DNA from: Rhizobium sp. AC27/96
GTDB lineage: Bacteria; Pseudomonadota; Alphaproteobacteria; Rhizobiales; Rhizobiaceae
Length of the DNA stretch: 59,334 nt
Direction of reading: 5' to 3'
NCBI RefSeq assembly: GCF_001692325.1
Contig: NZ_LXKN01000028.1
Span: forward strand, 1 to 59,334
The notes under the pieces were generated by a model that was not told the DNA's origin, did no database searches, and saw nothing but the letters and a program-made list of their open reading frames with translations. The position numbers were made by a program, and so were the translations under genes. Shown here one piece after another: positions 35,533 to 44,836 of this stretch. Every line of letters starts with the position of its first letter. Position 1 is the stretch's first letter.

Positions 35533-36513
35533 ATGACCGACCAGTTTCACAGCCGCAACATGCCTGAGCGCATGGATCTTCCCTTTGTCGGACTTGCGAC
35601 GTTTGCGGGCCAGCCGGCCTGTACCGACTGGGACAAGCTCGACGGCGCCGATGTCGCCATTCTCGGCGTGCCGATCGACACCGCCTCCAGCTATCGTGTC
35701 GGCACGCGCTTCGGGCCGCGCGCCATTCGTGAGATGTCGATGTTCCACGGCTTCGGACCGGACGGCGTCTTCGACTTCGAGGACGAGGTCACCTATCTGA
35801 CGGCCGACGAGGTCAAGATCGTCGATGCCGGCGACAGCGACGTCATTTACGCTGACACCCGGCGCAGCCTTGTCAATGCGGAGCAGGCGGTGCGTGCGCT
35901 GCTCGACGCCAAGACGATGCCCTATATTCTCGGCGGTGACCATGCGATCACCATGGCGACGATCGCGGCCTACTCGAACGAGAAGCCGATCCATATCGTC
36001 CATCTCGATGCCCATTTCGACTTTATCGATGGCCGCAACGGCATCACCTGGGGCCATGGCAGCCCGATGCGCCGGGCCTCGGAGATGGCGCATGTGAAGG
36101 GCATCACGACTCTCGGCCCGCACAATATGGCTGCGGTCAGCAAGAAGGATTACGAGGCGGCCAAGGTCTATGGCACAAATGTCGTGTCGCTCCGCAAGTT
36201 CAGGAACATCGGCGCCGCTGCGGCGCTTGCCCATATTGCCGATGGCGAACGCGTCTATGTCTCGATCGATATCGACAGCTTCGACCCATCCATCGCGCCG
36301 GGTACGGCGACCATCAGCCACGGCGGCTTCACCTATTATGAGGCGAAGGATCTGCTGCGTGAGGTTGCCCGGCGCTTTGAGGTCGTCGGCGTCGATTTCG
36401 TCGAAGTCTCACCGCCTTATGACCCTTCGGGCATCACCTCGCTTCTGGCGGCCCGCACCAGCCTCGATTTCATCGGCTCGATCTTCCATGAGCGCGCAAA
36501 GCGACGCGGCTGA
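35533..36513 (+). CDS. speB: Agmatinase-family ureohydrolase
   Basis: This 326-residue binuclear manganese ureohydrolase has metal ligands that are all visible: H137 in GGDHAIT, D159, H161 and D163 in HLDAHFDF, and D246 and D248 in SIDIDSFDP. The HGSPMRRA substrate loop is agmatinase-like. It would hydrolyse agmatine (or another guanidino compound) to a diamine and urea. The assignment to agmatine is from family resemblance; related guanidinobutyrases share the motifs. Its neighbours are a GST and a GlxA-type regulator. Confidence 0.82.
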   Translation: MTDQFHSRNMPERMDLPFVGLATFAGQPACTDWDKLDGADVAILGVPIDTASSYRVGTRFGPRAIREMSMFHGFGPDGVFDFEDEVTYLTADEVKIVDAGDSDVIYADTRRSLVNAEQAVRALLDAKTMPYILGGDHAITMATIAAYSNEKPIHIVHLDAHFDFIDGRNGITWGHGSPMRRASEMAHVKGITTLGPHNMAAVSKKDYEAAKVYGTNVVSLRKFRNIGAAAALAHIADGERVYVSIDIDSFDPSIAPGTATISHGGFTYYEAKDLLREVARRFEVVGVDFVEVSPPYDPSGITSLLAARTSLDFIGSIFHERAKRRG

Positions 36514-36601
36514 ACCCGGCTTGCGTCTGGACATCGGCTGCGATTAACCCAGTATGGGCGAGTAGCCGATGTCTGATGCAGGCCGCGAAGGAGGATGAGG
36601 G

Positions 36602-37570
36602 ATGGTTGTCGAGGCAAGGACGATTGTCATCGTGGTGCCTGACAACGCGCAGTCCCTCGATGTCTCGGGACCGTTCGACGTATTTCTGGAAGCCAATCGG
36701 CAGGCGCCCGAGAAAGCGAATTATCAGATCAAGACCTTCTCTGCGCAACGCGAGCGGACAGTTCGCGCCGGCGGCATATCACTTGTCACGGACGGATCGA
36801 TCCATGATGATGACAGCAAGATCGATACGCTGCTCATTGCCGGCACGCCCGACTACCAGCAGGCCTATCAAGGCAACGAGCTGCACCAATGGCTGAGGCG
36901 GCGCATTCCATCGACGCGCCGTCACGGCTCTGTCTGCACTGGCGCGTTCTTTCTCGCGGCGGCTGGGCTGCTGGACGGACATACGGCAACGACGCATTGG
37001 CAGCATGCCGCCGAACTTGCGGATCGCTTTCCTGAGGTAAACGTCGTGCCGGACCAGATTTACGTCGAGGACGGCCCGCTATGGACCTCGGCGGGCGTGA
37101 CGGCGGGGATAGACCTGGCGCTGAAATTGATCGAGGACGATCACGGCCGAGAGCTTGCGTTGAGGGTGGCGAAACGTCTCGTCGTGTTCCTGAAGCGGCC
37201 GGGCGGGCAATCGCAATTCAGCGTCCATCTTGCCGCGCAGATTGCGACCGAGGGCCGGATACAGTCGATCCAGCATTGGATCCTCGATCATCTGTCGCTC
37301 GATCTCACGCTGGCTGCGCTTGCGTCACGCACCGCGATGAGCGTCCGCAATTTCTCGCGCGTCTTCTTGCAGGAGACCGGCGCCACGCCAGCGGATTTCG
37401 TCGAAATGGCCCGCGTCGATTCCGCGCGCAGGTTGCTGGAAGACACGGAGATGCCGCTGCAAAGGGTGGCCTCGAGCTGCGGCTTTGCCAATCCCGATAC
37501 GATGCGAAAGGCATTTCTCCGGCGCATCGGCACCGGCCCGAGCGAATATCGCGAAAGGTTCCGACGCTGA
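36602..37570 (+). CDS. GlxA-type regulator (DJ-1/PfpI domain plus AraC HTH)
   Basis: This 322-residue regulator has a DJ-1/PfpI amidotransferase-like domain at residues 1-190 (start VEARTIVIVVPDNAQSLDV, cysteine in GSVCTGAFFLAAAGLLDG) and a C-terminal AraC HTH (LTLAALASRTAMSVRNFSRVF, then GFANPDTMRKAF). Relatives regulate nitrogen-compound catabolism, such as arginine, choline or glycine-betaine pathways. It is 88 bp after the agmatinase gene and may control it. Confidence 0.88.
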   Translation: MVVEARTIVIVVPDNAQSLDVSGPFDVFLEANRQAPEKANYQIKTFSAQRERTVRAGGISLVTDGSIHDDDSKIDTLLIAGTPDYQQAYQGNELHQWLRRRIPSTRRHGSVCTGAFFLAAAGLLDGHTATTHWQHAAELADRFPEVNVVPDQIYVEDGPLWTSAGVTAGIDLALKLIEDDHGRELALRVAKRLVVFLKRPGGQSQFSVHLAAQIATEGRIQSIQHWILDHLSLDLTLAALASRTAMSVRNFSRVFLQETGATPADFVEMARVDSARRLLEDTEMPLQRVASSCGFANPDTMRKAFLRRIGTGPSEYRERFRR

Positions 37571-37593
37571 TATAGGTTGCCAGGGCGCTGATC

Positions 37594-38433
37594 TTACGCA
37601 TCAGACGCTTGGGCTTTGAGAAATCTCAGAAAGAGCTGCCCGAGCGAACTGTCGATATCCCCCATATCGCGGACGATCGTCATATGGTCTGCACCGGCAA
37701 TTGAGACTGGCGGCGAATTGGGTGAAACCGTCTTCGCAAGCAATGCCGCCTGCTCGCGAAAGGGCGGTGTCTCCTGCTCTCCAACCACAATCGTCATAGG
37801 CGTTCCCGCTTCGGGTGCGGAGGTGAGGGGCGACCATGCCAATACCTCATCATCGCGAAGATCGATCTCTGCCTGGAGGAAGCTGAAGGGGATTGGCTGG
37901 AGGTCGTAGACGCCGCTGACAAGGAAAAGCGACGTGGCCGTCGCGGGCGGCAGCAATGTCTCTGACGAGCCTCGTGCTGCCAGATAGAATGCGAGATGCG
38001 CGCCGGCCGAGTGGCCGCTCGCCGATATGGCGTCTGCATCACCGCCAAAACTTGCTGCATTCTGCTTGAGCCAGAGAGCGCCACGGCGAACCTGCTCGAC
38101 CAGAGATTCCATCCTGAGTGCCGGAAGGCGTCCATATTCCACTATGGCGGCGATCGACCCTGCGGCGCAGATCGTGTTCGCCACGAAGGCATAATCCTCC
38201 TTCACGTTGGCGCGCCAGTAGCCGCCATGGACGAAGATATGGATAGGGCGGTTCTTACTGTCCCCATCCGGAAAGAAAAGATCGAGCCGGTCTTGCGGCT
38301 CCGGTCCATAGGCGACGTCAGTCATCGAAGGCCAACGCACCCGCGCCCTGTCGCTGGCTTCTTGGTATCCCTCGAAAATGAGGTCGAACTCCGGAACATG
38401 TGCCCGGATGCGGAAAGGATCGATTTCAGACAT
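37594..38433 (-). CDS. Alpha/beta hydrolase, kynurenine formamidase-like
   Basis: This roughly 279-residue hydrolase has oxyanion motif HGGYW near residue 80 and nucleophile elbow GHSAGAH near residue 145, as in arylformamidases (KynB-like) and other carboxylesterases. A late DHMTIV supplies the likely catalytic His. The substrate is unknown. The start at 38433 gives SEIDPFRIRAHVPEF; GTG 38478 is a longer alternative. Its C-terminal end is 23 bp from the end of the convergent GlxA-type regulator gene. Confidence 0.8.
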   Translation of the reverse strand: MSEIDPFRIRAHVPEFDLIFEGYQEASDRARVRWPSMTDVAYGPEPQDRLDLFFPDGDSKNRPIHIFVHGGYWRANVKEDYAFVANTICAAGSIAAIVEYGRLPALRMESLVEQVRRGALWLKQNAASFGGDADAISASGHSAGAHLAFYLAARGSSETLLPPATATSLFLVSGVYDLQPIPFSFLQAEIDLRDDEVLAWSPLTSAPEAGTPMTIVVGEQETPPFREQAALLAKTVSPNSPPVSIAGADHMTIVRDMGDIDSSLGQLFLRFLKAQASDA

Positions 38434-38614
38434 TGGCATCCATTCGAGATGAGCTTGTGTTTGTTCATCGCATAACACCGACCGCCTTCGGTCAATTCCT
38501 CTGTCTCAAATGGGCGACTCGGCGGGTCTAATCGCGGTGGCCTGTTCGAAACCCCGCACCTATCCTTTCATCAACGATCGCCCACAGGGCTGGCGACCAT
38601 ATTTGGAGGATAAA

Positions 38615-39886
38615 ATGGGCTCGTATCTGTTTCGAAACGTCACTGTCTGGGATGGCGTCAATGATGAGGCCTATGACGGCGAGGTGCTTGTCGAAGGCAA
38701 CCGGATCAAGACTGTTGCCCGCGGTGCGAACCAGATCAGCGGCGAGAATGCCGCCGAAACTATCGACGGTCATGGGAGGTTTCTGATGCCGGGTCTGGTG
38801 GAGGGCCACTGCCATCTCTCCTTCGTCGGCCCGACGCGCAACCAGGACCTCGGCGAGATACCGCCGGAAGAGCATCTTCTGAAGACATGCCGAAACGCCA
38901 CCATGATCCTCAATCATGGTTTCACATCCTGCTATTCGGCCGCCTCGGCGAAGCTGCGTATCGACGTGGTGGTGCGCCAGGAGATCGAGGACGGATATCT
39001 GGCGGGCCCGCGCTACCGCGCCGCCGGACCGGAGATCACCGTTACCGGCGGTCTTGGCGACGAGCGCAAAGCCCATATGCACGCCGAAAGCTTCGGTATG
39101 CTCGCCGATGGCCCGGATGAGATCAGAAAAGCGGTGCGCCTCTGCTGCAGGGAAAATGTCGATAACGTCAAGTTCAACGTATCGGGCGATGAGTTCGTCG
39201 GGCACGCGAGAGCAGAGATCGTCTCGCTGTCGGAAGAAGAGCTGCGGGTGGGCGTGGAGACGGCGCATGATTGGGGCAAGCGCGTCGCCTGCCATAGCCG
39301 CGCGGCGGAGTCGGTGAAGCGGGCGGTGCGTGCTGGCGTCGACTGCATCTATCACTGCGATTTTGCCGATGAAGAGGCGCTCGACATGCTCGAAAGCGTC
39401 AAACATCGTGTCATCGTCGGCCCTGCCTTCGGTCTGGTGCATAACTCCGTGTTCGAGGGAGATGTCGTCGGACTGACGAAGGATGTAGTGGAGAGGATGG
39501 GCCTGCTGAGGAAGCTCGAGCACACCGTCGTCACCTATCATGAGATGCGCAAGCGGGGCATGCGTGTGGTGGTCGGAGGCGATTATGGTTTCACCATTAC
39601 GCCGATGGGACAGAACGCCCGAGATATCGGCCATTTCGTCAAGTTCTTTGGCTATACGCCTGCGGAAGCGCTGAAATGCGCCACCGCCGTTGGCGGCGAC
39701 CTGATGGGCCACAAGGGCGAACTGGGCGTCATCACCGCAGGCGCGCTTGCGGATATCCTGCTTGTCGATGGAAACCCGTTGCTCGATCAGTCGGTACTGG
39801 TCGGGCCGTCAAAGTTCGACATGATCATGAAGGATGGCGGCATGTATCGCGATCCGCGTGGCTCGCAGGCGTGGCGGCCTCATTGA
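38615..39886 (+). CDS. Amidohydrolase-superfamily metal-dependent hydrolase
   Basis: This roughly 423-residue TIM-barrel hydrolase has metal ligands in the HCH of EGHCHLSF near residue 70, later histidines in ACHSRAAES and IYHCDFA, and the catalytic Asp in GGDYGFTITPMG. This is the imidazolonepropionase/prolidase-like branch of the amidohydrolase superfamily. It would cleave an amide or related bond in a metabolite that I cannot name. ATG 38615 is preceded by GGAGGA. It is convergent with the regulator gene at 39906. Confidence 0.85.
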   Translation: MGSYLFRNVTVWDGVNDEAYDGEVLVEGNRIKTVARGANQISGENAAETIDGHGRFLMPGLVEGHCHLSFVGPTRNQDLGEIPPEEHLLKTCRNATMILNHGFTSCYSAASAKLRIDVVVRQEIEDGYLAGPRYRAAGPEITVTGGLGDERKAHMHAESFGMLADGPDEIRKAVRLCCRENVDNVKFNVSGDEFVGHARAEIVSLSEEELRVGVETAHDWGKRVACHSRAAESVKRAVRAGVDCIYHCDFADEEALDMLESVKHRVIVGPAFGLVHNSVFEGDVVGLTKDVVERMGLLRKLEHTVVTYHEMRKRGMRVVVGGDYGFTITPMGQNARDIGHFVKFFGYTPAEALKCATAVGGDLMGHKGELGVITAGALADILLVDGNPLLDQSVLVGPSKFDMIMKDGGMYRDPRGSQAWRPH

Positions 39887-39905
39887 TTGCCGCCAGGCCC
39901 ATCGA

Positions 39906-40436
39906 TCAGCCGCGCAAATAGGCCTGGAGCTCTCTGGCTGTAGCCGTGGCGAGCTCCTCGCATTTATCAGTCTCTTCGGCGCTTGCGCCGGGAGGCAGGG
40001 CAACGCGTAGACGGGCGACTTCGGCGTTGTGCGCCTTGATCGGCATGATCAGGGGCGCACCGACCGGCTTGCCTCTGTCCCATTTGGCCGGGTAGCTCAA
40101 CAGCGTCGTCAGGCTTGCGCCATCGGATGCGAGCAGCGCGATCGACGCATTCGTCTTTTCGCGCAACCAGGGGAGAAGAGTTTGTGCCGGGCCGAACAGC
40201 GGCCCGAGATGCACACCAGCGAAAGCGAACACACCTGCCGCCGCGCCCGGAATGAGGCGACCATCTGTCTGCCTTGCAATCAGCCCGGCGGCTTCCATGC
40301 GCTTGACCACATCGAAGGCCGTCGAGCGGACGATGCCCTGGCTCTCGATCAGGCTGGCGACGTTCTGGACGTCTCCCTCTGCGACGGATGAGAAAATGCG
40401 GGAGAATGCCGCGATCCCGGCGGTTTCCTTGCTCAT
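39906..40436 (-). CDS. IclR-like winged-helix regulator, compact
   Basis: This 176-residue protein opens with an IclR-type HTH (ALIESQGIVRSTAFDVVKRMEAAGL-like segment near residue 25) and a shortened effector region. It overlaps the larger regulator at 40433 by four bases in ATGA. It is likely to be co-translated with that regulator and to act with it on the sugar importer upstream. IclR proteins are usually about 250 residues, so this one is short. Confidence 0.7.
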   Translation of the reverse strand: MSKETAGIAAFSRIFSSVAEGDVQNVASLIESQGIVRSTAFDVVKRMEAAGLIARQTDGRLIPGAAAGVFAFAGVHLGPLFGPAQTLLPWLREKTNASIALLASDGASLTTLLSYPAKWDRGKPVGAPLIMPIKAHNAEVARLRVALPPGASAEETDKCEELATATARELQAYLRG

Positions 40437-41815
40437 GCGCCCAACCCACGCTCAGCCGAAGAACGGTTGTGCCGGTTTCCCGGATAGTTGACGCGGAAGG
40501 CGGTCGGATTATAGGCCGCACCCAGCCCCGAGCCGAGAATGAGATCGTCTGGCATGTCCCAACGCACCCGTTGTTCCGCCCAGAGATGCGGTTTGGCCGG
40601 GTTCGTCTTGCTCCCCCGCGAGGTGACGAAGGGCGAGGCGACATCGAGATATTGCGGAATCCATGAACCCTGCAGGGCCGATAGCAGAATCTCGAACGCG
40701 CGGATCCCCATCGCGGGCGGGTAGTCGAACGATGCGAGCGGCACGTTCGCCCCGACGGCCAGCTTGTAGGAAAGATTGAGGTCTCCGCCCGTATGCGGCG
40801 GAATATGGCCTGGTCTGTAGCCGGCATCGAGAAATGCCTGGATCGAGCCGGCGGAGTTCAGGCCGCTGTCGCACCAGACGCCGGCAATGCGCTCTCCGTG
40901 ATGCGCAATCACCTCCATTGCCGTACCATAGGCCTTCTGCCTGTTGAAATTCGTGGAGTTGGCGACAACAGTCTGAATGTTCGGATATTGCGCCAGGATT
41001 TGCATGGCCGCCATCTGTCGGCTCTGGGTCAATTCTGGATCCGCATGGCCGAAGAGCATCATCACCAGGCCGTTGCCATCGAGCGTATGCGCCAGCCATT
41101 GCGCCGTCAGTCTTCCTATGGCGACGTTGTCCGAGGTCACGAAGCTTGCGCAGGAAAGGTTCGGCGTTCCCCCGCGTTCGACGAACACGACCGGAACACC
41201 CTGCCGCATCAAATGCGCCGAAACCGGAGCCAGCTTTCGCGGCGAAACGGCGCTGACGAGAAGACCGTCGACACCGCTCCCGGCCAGAGAGAGGATATCC
41301 TCGGTCTGCTTTTCCGCATCGCCATTTGCGTGGACGACCGTCACGTATTCCAGCACGTCCTGCAGTCTTGATGCAGCAAATTCAATGCTGTGGACCAGCG
41401 CGACCTGCCATGGATTGTCGGTGGCGCCGTTGGAAAAGCCGATGCGGAAACGCTTGCGCCTTGGCATGATCGCCGGCCTCGACAGGGCAGGCGGGGTCGA
41501 TGATGGCATTTCAGGGAGGAGGGCGACGGGACGAACGGCCTCACCCAGAAGGTGGTCCCGTTTTCTGTCGTCGGCTTGCGCGGCGGCACACAGGGTGGAG
41601 ATGAGTTTGCGGGCAATCGGCCCGACACTGATCTTGCCCCTGGAACAGACGACGATGCCATGCTGGGCAAGGACTCTCGTCATGCGGTGAAAGCTGGCGC
41701 GGGGTATTCCGAGCTCCGTCGCCAAGGCCGTGCTTGGGCCGCTGCCGCCACGCCGGGCGAGTGCCGTGACGATATCGATTGCGGCGTCGACGCCGTTGCG
41801 TTGCCTACCAGCCAT
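40433..41815 (-). CDS. Regulator fusing an IclR-type HTH to a sugar-binding-protein domain
   Basis: This 460-residue protein has an N-terminal IclR-like winged helix at residues 10-75 (VDAAIDIVTALARRG, then IPRASFHRMTRVLAQHGIV). A linker leads to a type 1 periplasmic-binding domain from about residue 120 (FRIGFSNGATDNPWQVALVH, VDGLLVSAVSPRKLAPV, TSDNVAIGRLTAQWLA), with no signal peptide. LacI proteins have this effector domain with a different HTH; this combination is unusual. It follows the ABC ATPase gene in the same direction and should sense the sugar carried by that importer. Confidence 0.78.
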   Translation of the reverse strand: MAGRQRNGVDAAIDIVTALARRGGSGPSTALATELGIPRASFHRMTRVLAQHGIVVCSRGKISVGPIARKLISTLCAAAQADDRKRDHLLGEAVRPVALLPEMPSSTPPALSRPAIMPRRKRFRIGFSNGATDNPWQVALVHSIEFAASRLQDVLEYVTVVHANGDAEKQTEDILSLAGSGVDGLLVSAVSPRKLAPVSAHLMRQGVPVVFVERGGTPNLSCASFVTSDNVAIGRLTAQWLAHTLDGNGLVMMLFGHADPELTQSRQMAAMQILAQYPNIQTVVANSTNFNRQKAYGTAMEVIAHHGERIAGVWCDSGLNSAGSIQAFLDAGYRPGHIPPHTGGDLNLSYKLAVGANVPLASFDYPPAMGIRAFEILLSALQGSWIPQYLDVASPFVTSRGSKTNPAKPHLWAEQRVRWDMPDDLILGSGLGAAYNPTAFRVNYPGNRHNRSSAERGLGA

Positions 41816-41923
41816 ATCGTCTCCTCCTACGACACTGCCAGGAAGAAGACGCGCCGGAAAACGATGGGAGTCAACAGGAATGTCTCAAATGCTGGACTGG
41901 AATCCGAGATCATCTCGACGCTG

Positions 41924-42949
41924 TCATATGGTGAGAGATTTTCCGCTTTGATCGAAGGCGTGAACACGCCGCGGCTGGAAGCGGATGCCGACCGCATCGC
42001 CCATGGCGGCGGCGGAATCCCGGGGTGCACGGACAGTGACCAGACTGCCGTCTGCCAGGGTGACATAGGCAAACGTATCCGATCCCAACCGCTCGACAAC
42101 ATCGATCCGCCCATCGAGATGACCTTCTCCTGGTGCGGAGAGGGATATGTCTTCAGGCCGGATGCCAATGTGAGCAGCGCCAGCCGGCATATGGGCCAGA
42201 GACATCCCGGCGACCTGCGCGGGAAGCACGTTCATTTTCGGAGAGCCTATGAACTGGGCGACGAAGAGGTTGGCGGGGCGTTCGTAGAGTTCGAGCGGGC
42301 TTCCCGTCTGCTGAATGATACCCTTGTCGAGCACGACGATGCGATCGGCGAGCGTCATTGCCTCCGTCTGGTCGTGCGTGACGTAGATCATCGTCGCGCC
42401 AAGGCGCTGGTGCAGCTTGGCGATCTCCAGACGCATCTCGATGCGCAGTGCCGCGTCGAGGTTGGAAAGCGGCTCGTCGAACATGAAGGCAACGGGTTCG
42501 CGGACGATCGCGCGCCCGATCGCCACCCGCTGGCGCTGCCCGCCCGACAGTTCGCGCGGCTTCCTTTCCAGCAGGTTCGTCAGCTGCAGAAGGGCCGCGA
42601 CCTTGTCGACCTGTTCCTTGATTTCTTCACGCGGCACCTTCGCCACTTCCAGCCCGAAGGACATGTTGGCGCGAACGGTCTTGTGCGGATAGAGCGCGTA
42701 GGATTGAAAGACCATCGCCAGTTCGCGCTCGGCCGGACCGAGCGCCGTCACCTCGCGGCCATCGATCAGGATGGCCCCGCCTGTGGCTTCTTCCAGCCCG
42801 GCCACGAGGCGCAGCAGGGTCGACTTGCCGCTGCCGGATGGCCCGACAAAGACGACGAATTCTCCATGTTCGACCTTGAGATCGACGCCGGGAATGATGT
42901 TGACCGCGCCGAATGATTTCCGGACGGACTTGAGTTCTATGATTGCCAT
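41924..42949 (-). CDS. CUT1 sugar ABC transporter ATP-binding protein (UgpC/MalK-like)
   Basis: This 341-residue MalK-type protein has Walker A GPSGSGKST, Q-loop QSYALYPHKTV, signature LSGGQRQR, Walker B FMFDEPLSNLD and H-loop VTHDQTEA. A C-terminal TOBE/regulatory domain follows (HIGIRPEDISLSAPGEG). It energises the importer encoded just upstream. ATG 42949 is used; the frame extends to 43135 only through unconserved residues. Confidence 0.92.
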   Translation of the reverse strand: MAIIELKSVRKSFGAVNIIPGVDLKVEHGEFVVFVGPSGSGKSTLLRLVAGLEEATGGAILIDGREVTALGPAERELAMVFQSYALYPHKTVRANMSFGLEVAKVPREEIKEQVDKVAALLQLTNLLERKPRELSGGQRQRVAIGRAIVREPVAFMFDEPLSNLDAALRIEMRLEIAKLHQRLGATMIYVTHDQTEAMTLADRIVVLDKGIIQQTGSPLELYERPANLFVAQFIGSPKMNVLPAQVAGMSLAHMPAGAAHIGIRPEDISLSAPGEGHLDGRIDVVERLGSDTFAYVTLADGSLVTVRAPRDSAAAMGDAVGIRFQPRRVHAFDQSGKSLTI

Positions 42950-42978
42950 GGAATCTGCTCCGAATTGTTGGAAGGCCG

Positions 42979-43860
42979 CTAGGCCTTGACGCCGCCCGAA
43001 CCGAGGCCGCCCTGCCAGTAGCGCTGCATGAGCAGAAAGGCTGCAATGACAGGCAGGATGCTCACCAAGGCTCCCGTCATGACGACGGAGAAGAGCACGG
43101 ACCCGCCGCTGCCGGCCGTTGCGAGCTGGTACCATTGCGACAGGCCCACCGTGACCGGGAAATTTTCGGACGAGCTGAGCATGACGAGCGGAAGGAAATA
43201 ATTGTTCCAGGTGGAGACGAACGCCAGGATCAGCACTGTCGCAAAGCCGGGTGTCAAAAGGCGAAAGGCGATGCTGGAGAAGATATGAAATTCGCCGGCG
43301 CCATCGACGCGGCCTGCCTCGATGAGTTCATTGGACAGAGCATCCTGCGCATAGACACGCATCAGGAAGACGCCGGGCGGGAAGACGAGCGAGGGCAGGA
43401 TCATCGCCAGCGGCGTATTGACCAGGCCCACTTTCGACAGCAGCAGGAAGATCGGAATAACCAAAGCTGTTTGCGGGATCATCACGGCGCCAAGCACGAG
43501 CGCGAACATCAGGCGCTTGCCGGCGAATTCGTATTTCGCAAAGGCATAGCCGGCGAAGGTAGCGAAGAACGCAGCCCCAATTCCGGAAATACCCGCATAG
43601 ACCACTGTGTTGAGAAGCCAACGAGAAAAGATGCCGTCCTGAAAGGTGAAGAGGTCGCGAAGGTTCTGAAGCAGCTGGAAGTCGCTCGAGAACCACAGCC
43701 CGAAGGTACCAAAAAGATCGGCATTCGACTTGGTCGAGGAGACGATCACGTAGAGCAGGGGTATGAATGTGTAGATGAAATAGAGGACCAGGAAGCCGGT
43801 CAGCAGCCGCCGGCTGCGCCGGAACGAAGGTGAGTTTGCGGTCTTTGAAACAATGGTCAT
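42979..43860 (-). CDS. CUT1 sugar ABC transporter permease (MalG-like)
   Basis: This 293-residue permease has about six membrane segments. The EAA loop is LIEAGRVDGAGEFHIFSSI, and the N-terminus begins with a membrane helix, as in MalG proteins. It is coupled to the MalF-like gene by a four-base overlap. It forms one half of the sugar channel. Confidence 0.9.
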   Translation of the reverse strand: MTIVSKTANSPSFRRSRRLLTGFLVLYFIYTFIPLLYVIVSSTKSNADLFGTFGLWFSSDFQLLQNLRDLFTFQDGIFSRWLLNTVVYAGISGIGAAFFATFAGYAFAKYEFAGKRLMFALVLGAVMIPQTALVIPIFLLLSKVGLVNTPLAMILPSLVFPPGVFLMRVYAQDALSNELIEAGRVDGAGEFHIFSSIAFRLLTPGFATVLILAFVSTWNNYFLPLVMLSSSENFPVTVGLSQWYQLATAGSGGSVLFSVVMTGALVSILPVIAAFLLMQRYWQGGLGSGGVKA

Positions 43861-44765
43861 CGTGCCGTTCTCCGGTTCGCGACGAGCATGAAACTGTAGG
43901 AAGCGATTGCGACGATGCCGCCGAGCACGAAGGAGATCGCAGCCGAATAATTATATTGCTGATTGGTGAAGGCGAGGGTGTAGGCGTAGTAGTTCGGCGT
44001 GTAGTGGCTGTTGATGAGCCCGGGCGCGAGCGTGCGGATCAGATAGGGCTCGGTGAAGAGCTGAAGCGTGCCGATGATCGAGAACATGATCGTGACGATG
44101 ACGGTTGGCATGATCAGCGGCAGCTTGATACTCAGCGCATGCCTGAGGCCGCTGGCGCCATCCACGGCCGAGGCTTCTTCGAGATCCTGCGGAACCGCCT
44201 GAAGCGCGGAATAGTAGATGATCATGTTATAGCCCATGTATTCCCAGACGGCGATGTTGGCGATCGACGGCAGGATGGTGGATTCCGAGAGGAAATTCGG
44301 CGCCGGCAGGTTGAGAAGCGTCGCCAGTTGCGAAAACGGACCGAAGGCCGGGCCGTAAAGATATCCCCATAGCAGTGCGGCAATCACCGCGGGTACGGCA
44401 TAGGGAATGAAGAAGCTTACACGGAAGAAGCTGCGGCCAAAGACCCTGCCGCTGTCGAGGATCAGCGCATAGACAAGCGCCAGCCCCAGCATGACGGGGA
44501 TCTGCATCGCTCCAAACTTGAAGAGCACAAGGACGCCCTCCCAGAAGGACTTGTCGGCTAGCGCGCGCAAATAGTTTTCCGCCCCGACGAAACGGTTCCC
44601 CGCGGCCAGCGTTTGCCGGAAGAGGCTGAGCCAGAATGCATAGGCGAGAGGCGCGATAAGGAATGCCGCAAAGAGCAGCATGAAGGGAAAGACAAAGAGA
44701 TAGGGGGCGACGGATTTGCTGACATAGATCCGGCCGCGCCGCTTCGCTCCATGAGCATCGGGCAT
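43857..44765 (-). CDS. CUT1 sugar ABC transporter permease (MalF-like)
   Basis: This roughly 302-residue permease has about six membrane segments and the EAA loop LEEASAVDGASGLRHALSI. The start at 44765 follows CAGGAAGCACCC on the minus strand; residues upstream to 44831 are not conserved. It partners the MalG-like permease in a trehalose/glycerol-phosphate-type CUT1 importer. Confidence 0.9.
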   Translation of the reverse strand: MPDAHGAKRRGRIYVSKSVAPYLFVFPFMLLFAAFLIAPLAYAFWLSLFRQTLAAGNRFVGAENYLRALADKSFWEGVLVLFKFGAMQIPVMLGLALVYALILDSGRVFGRSFFRVSFFIPYAVPAVIAALLWGYLYGPAFGPFSQLATLLNLPAPNFLSESTILPSIANIAVWEYMGYNMIIYYSALQAVPQDLEEASAVDGASGLRHALSIKLPLIMPTVIVTIMFSIIGTLQLFTEPYLIRTLAPGLINSHYTPNYYAYTLAFTNQQYNYSAAISFVLGGIVAIASYSFMLVANRRTAR

Positions 44766-44836
44766 GGGTGCTTCCTGAAAATATCGTGTCGTAAGGCGGG
44801 GAGGGGCCGGGAGGGCGGTCACCTCCCCCATCGGGA

